This document shows, one piece after another, positions 61,760 to 64,000 of a DNA stretch of 64,000 nucleotides; the stretch's first letter is position 1; each line of letters starts with the position of its first letter. Under the pieces are notes generated by a model. The model did no database searches and was not told the origin of the DNA. It saw only the letters and a program-made list of their open reading frames with translations. The translations under genes and the position numbers were made by a program. The DNA comes from Fusobacterium ulcerans (GTDB lineage: Bacteria; Fusobacteriota; Fusobacteriia; Fusobacteriales; Fusobacteriaceae), in NCBI RefSeq assembly GCF_003019675.1, contig NZ_CP028105.1, forward strand, positions 884,282-948,281. The letters run 5' to 3'.

Positions 61760-63607
61760 CTAATTAATTTTCTCTCCATTATTAGTTGGATTTCCATTTA
61801 TAGCATTATCCCTATCTTTTATCTCTAAATATTTATCTATGAATTTTCTAGCCATAGCCCCACCCATAGCTCCTCCTCCTCCAGCTCCTTCCAGTATAAC
61901 TGAAAAGACTATCTCAGGATTGTCAGCAGGGAAATAGCCTGCTACCCATGCATGTGTAGTTTTAGAATGAGGGTTCTGTGCCGAACCGCTTTTTGCTGCA
62001 ACTTTCATCCCAGGAGTTCTAAGTATTTTTGTTGTCCCATTATCCTGTGCAACTGTTGCTATCAAAGCTTCATTTAATTCATCATAATATTTTTTAGGAA
62101 ATTTTGTTATTTCATGTTTTTCTCCTGTTATTGGAGTTACATTCTTTCCGCTAAAATCCACTAACTCTTTTACTAAATGAGGAGAATACACATATCCTTT
62201 ATTTGCAATTGTAGCATAAAGAACAGCTATCTGTAGAGGAGTTACTGTAAGATACCCCTGCCCAATTGATAAAAGTATTGTGTCTCCCTTGTACCATCCG
62301 CTTCCCATTACTTTCTTTTTCCATTCAGTATCTGGAAGCAGTCCTCTTTTTTCTCCAGGAATATCTATTCCTGTTTTTTCATTAATTCCAAATAAACGAG
62401 CTGTATCTACTATCGGCTTATGACCTACTTGATCAGATAGTCTATAGTAGTAAGGGTTGGCTGACTCAACAATAGATTTTTTCATATCAACATATCCGTG
62501 TCCCCCAACTTTCCAAGCTCTCCATCTCCATTTACCTATTTCATAATACCCAGTTTTATCTAGATATTTTTCTTTAGGGTCAATTCCGCTGTCAAGAAAT
62601 GCCATTGCTGACACTACTTTAAATACCGATCCTGGAGGATACTCCCCTGCTATTGCTTTATTAGTCAGCGGCCTTCCCGGATCAGTTATTATTTTTTGCC
62701 AGTCCTCATTTAAGATTTGAGAACTAAACATATTTAAAGAGTATGTAGGATAACTTACCATAGTAATTATTCCCCCAGTCTTAGGGTCCATAGCTATAAA
62801 AGCTCCTACTCTCCCATCTTCTTTAAATTGCTCTTCCATATATTCTTGAAGTTCCATATCCAATGTCATATATAGATCTTTTCCAGGCACTGGATCTTTT
62901 TCTTCTGCAACTCTTCTTTGCACTTTGTTAAAAGCATTTACTTCTATATATTCATATCCATCTTCACCTTGAAGCTGTTTATCATAAGCTCTTTCTATTC
63001 CATCTTTACCAACTATATCTCTTGGTGAGTATCCCTCATCTTTCAATTTCTCATACTCTTTTTCTGATATTTTTTTTACATAGCCTATACTGTGAGAAGC
63101 TACTGAATCATAAAGATATCTTCTTTTAGAATAAGTCTGTACTTGAAGATATGGATAATCAACTATCTTTTCCATTAATTTATGTGCTGTTTCTTCATCA
63201 AGACTTTCTATTAATACATTCTCTCTGGTATAAGGAAATATTTCTCCATTTCTTATTCTTTTCTTTATATAGTCTTCATCGTATCCAGTTACTTCACTGA
63301 TCTCTCTGACTATTTCAGGATCATTGTCCCTCTCTTTTAAATATACAAGCCTATATCCAGCACCATTTGTTACTACTAATCTCCCATCTCTATCATATAT
63401 TTTTCCTCTTGGAGATTCTATTTTCTTTAATTTAAATCTATTCTTTTCAGAAAGATATGCATATCTATCCCCTCTTACAAGCTGAAGATACATCATTCTT
63501 GAACCAAGTCCTAAAAATACAAGCAAAATAAAAACTTTAAATATCACATCTCTTTTGCTATTATCTGACCCTAATTTTATTTGAATTTTTCCATTTTTCA
63601 TAGTCAT
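61760..63607 (-). CDS. mrdA: Penicillin-binding protein 2 (elongation transpeptidase)
   Basis: This 615-residue class B PBP has one N-terminal membrane anchor (VIFKVFILLVFLGLGSRMMYL), a dimerisation domain and the transpeptidase domain: SxxK in GEYPPGSVFKVVSAMAF, SxN in ESANPYYYRL, and KSG in AAKSGSAQNPHS. It crosslinks peptidoglycan during rod elongation, working with RodA and the Mre proteins. The start ATG 63607 overlaps the stop of the MreD-like gene (TAATG). Three genes downstream lies the DUF212 phosphatase candidate. Length is in range. Confidence 0.94.
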   Translation of the reverse strand: MTMKNGKIQIKLGSDNSKRDVIFKVFILLVFLGLGSRMMYLQLVRGDRYAYLSEKNRFKLKKIESPRGKIYDRDGRLVVTNGAGYRLVYLKERDNDPEIVREISEVTGYDEDYIKKRIRNGEIFPYTRENVLIESLDEETAHKLMEKIVDYPYLQVQTYSKRRYLYDSVASHSIGYVKKISEKEYEKLKDEGYSPRDIVGKDGIERAYDKQLQGEDGYEYIEVNAFNKVQRRVAEEKDPVPGKDLYMTLDMELQEYMEEQFKEDGRVGAFIAMDPKTGGIITMVSYPTYSLNMFSSQILNEDWQKIITDPGRPLTNKAIAGEYPPGSVFKVVSAMAFLDSGIDPKEKYLDKTGYYEIGKWRWRAWKVGGHGYVDMKKSIVESANPYYYRLSDQVGHKPIVDTARLFGINEKTGIDIPGEKRGLLPDTEWKKKVMGSGWYKGDTILLSIGQGYLTVTPLQIAVLYATIANKGYVYSPHLVKELVDFSGKNVTPITGEKHEITKFPKKYYDELNEALIATVAQDNGTTKILRTPGMKVAAKSGSAQNPHSKTTHAWVAGYFPADNPEIVFSVILEGAGGGGAMGGAMARKFIDKYLEIKDRDNAINGNPTNNGEKIN

Positions 63608-64000
63608 TATCCTCTAGTATTTTTCTTCTTTCGCATAATTGCCACATACAAGTAATTAAATATTACAAACCCAATAAAATTAAATATCAAATAATGTAGG
63701 TTATAATTTTTATACACCATTATAAAATACATTCCAAGCTGCACTATAGAAATGCTTAGAATATTTTCTTTGCTATAAACAAAATTTAAAAATATAAAGT
63801 TAAACAGATAGTAAAATACTGCCATTATCAAAAACAATCTTACAAAATCATGAGTCTGTAATGAAAGAATTACAGTCATCAAAAATATACAGCTCACTGA
63901 ACGAATCCTCTTCAAAGTTACTAAATAAGTAAAAAATGGAACCGCTATTATTAATACAGGGCTGTTAAAAGGTAAGCTTGCTTCTATTATTATTCCTAAA
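63607..64000 (-). CDS. mreD: MreD-like rod-shape membrane protein (partial, runs off the window end)
   Basis: The frame ending at 63607 is open through base 64000, so the N-terminus is outside. About 130 residues are visible: SLPFNSPVLIIAVPFFTYLV, then VSCIFLMTVILSLQTHDFVR, and further hydrophobic segments ending in YVAIMRKKKNTRG. Several membrane helices and a position directly before mrdA match MreD, the usual order being mreB-mreC-mreD-mrdA. Sequence alone is weakly conserved in MreD, so the call rests on context. Its TAA overlaps the mrdA start. Confidence 0.75.
   Translation of the reverse strand, partial: LGIIIEASLPFNSPVLIIAVPFFTYLVTLKRIRSVSCIFLMTVILSLQTHDFVRLFLIMAVFYYLFNFIFLNFVYSKENILSISIVQLGMYFIMVYKNYNLHYLIFNFIGFVIFNYLYVAIMRKKKNTRG

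Overview
The window is AT-rich, single-chromosome bacterial DNA with compact minus-strand operons and clear Shine-Dalgarno sites. It resembles a member of the Fusobacteriota, most likely a large-genome Fusobacterium. The grounds are low GC, a diderm envelope (lipoproteins, TRAP transport, heptose sugars) with Firmicutes-like housekeeping genes (RNase J, RbgA, N-acetyl-type lysine pathway), and amino-acid-centred metabolism. The species is inferred from gene content, not from a marker gene. I saw no rRNA, tRNA, insertion sequence or CRISPR array.

Layout. 1-16000: stand-alone transporters and enzymes. A MerR regulator faces a MATE efflux gene that carries an in-frame TGA. A fluoride riboswitch precedes a CPA-type antiporter. 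Then come MarC, a P1 peptidase, DUF1846, an NhaP2-type antiporter, two tandem BrnQ carriers, an ArsC/Spx-like protein and a 5'-nucleotidase lipoprotein. 15885-28675: a minus-strand surface-polysaccharide operon. It holds an initiating sugar-phosphate transferase, glycosyltransferases, HddA/GmhA/HddC for an activated manno-heptose, a Wzy candidate, a TagF-like enzyme, a Wzx flippase and a cytidylyltransferase-oxidoreductase fusion. Two small HU-like genes follow at its 3' end. The operon has a near-consensus promoter and a long A-rich leader flanked by palindromes.

29165-37047: lysine/diaminopimelate synthesis by the N-acetyl route. lysC-asd-dapA-dapB-dapH-aminotransferase run leftward and an M20 deacetylase runs rightward. 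Each divergent transcript starts with its own lysine riboswitch and intrinsic terminator. 37183-42275: exonuclease, two small membrane proteins, ProC, a tRNA-binding protein, an RpiR regulator and a dicarboxylate/amino-acid symporter. 42603-50623: a catabolic locus with an Asp/Glu-racemase-like enzyme, a TRAP transporter, a GntR/FCD regulator, a cupin with a frameshifted tail, a BKACE (DUF849) enzyme, a DUF1537 kinase and a class II aldolase. This combination is the best candidate here for an undescribed pathway.

50915-64000: a housekeeping block on the minus strand. MreD-like (cut by the window edge), PBP2, RNase J, YhbY, a PAP2-like protein, Dxs, an HD-domain/HTH protein, TlyA, CtpA, RsmI, RbgA, NadE, a coiled-coil membrane protein and an NfeD-like protein are tightly packed, many with overlapping ends. 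They link cell-wall elongation, RNA decay, ribosome assembly and isoprenoid synthesis.
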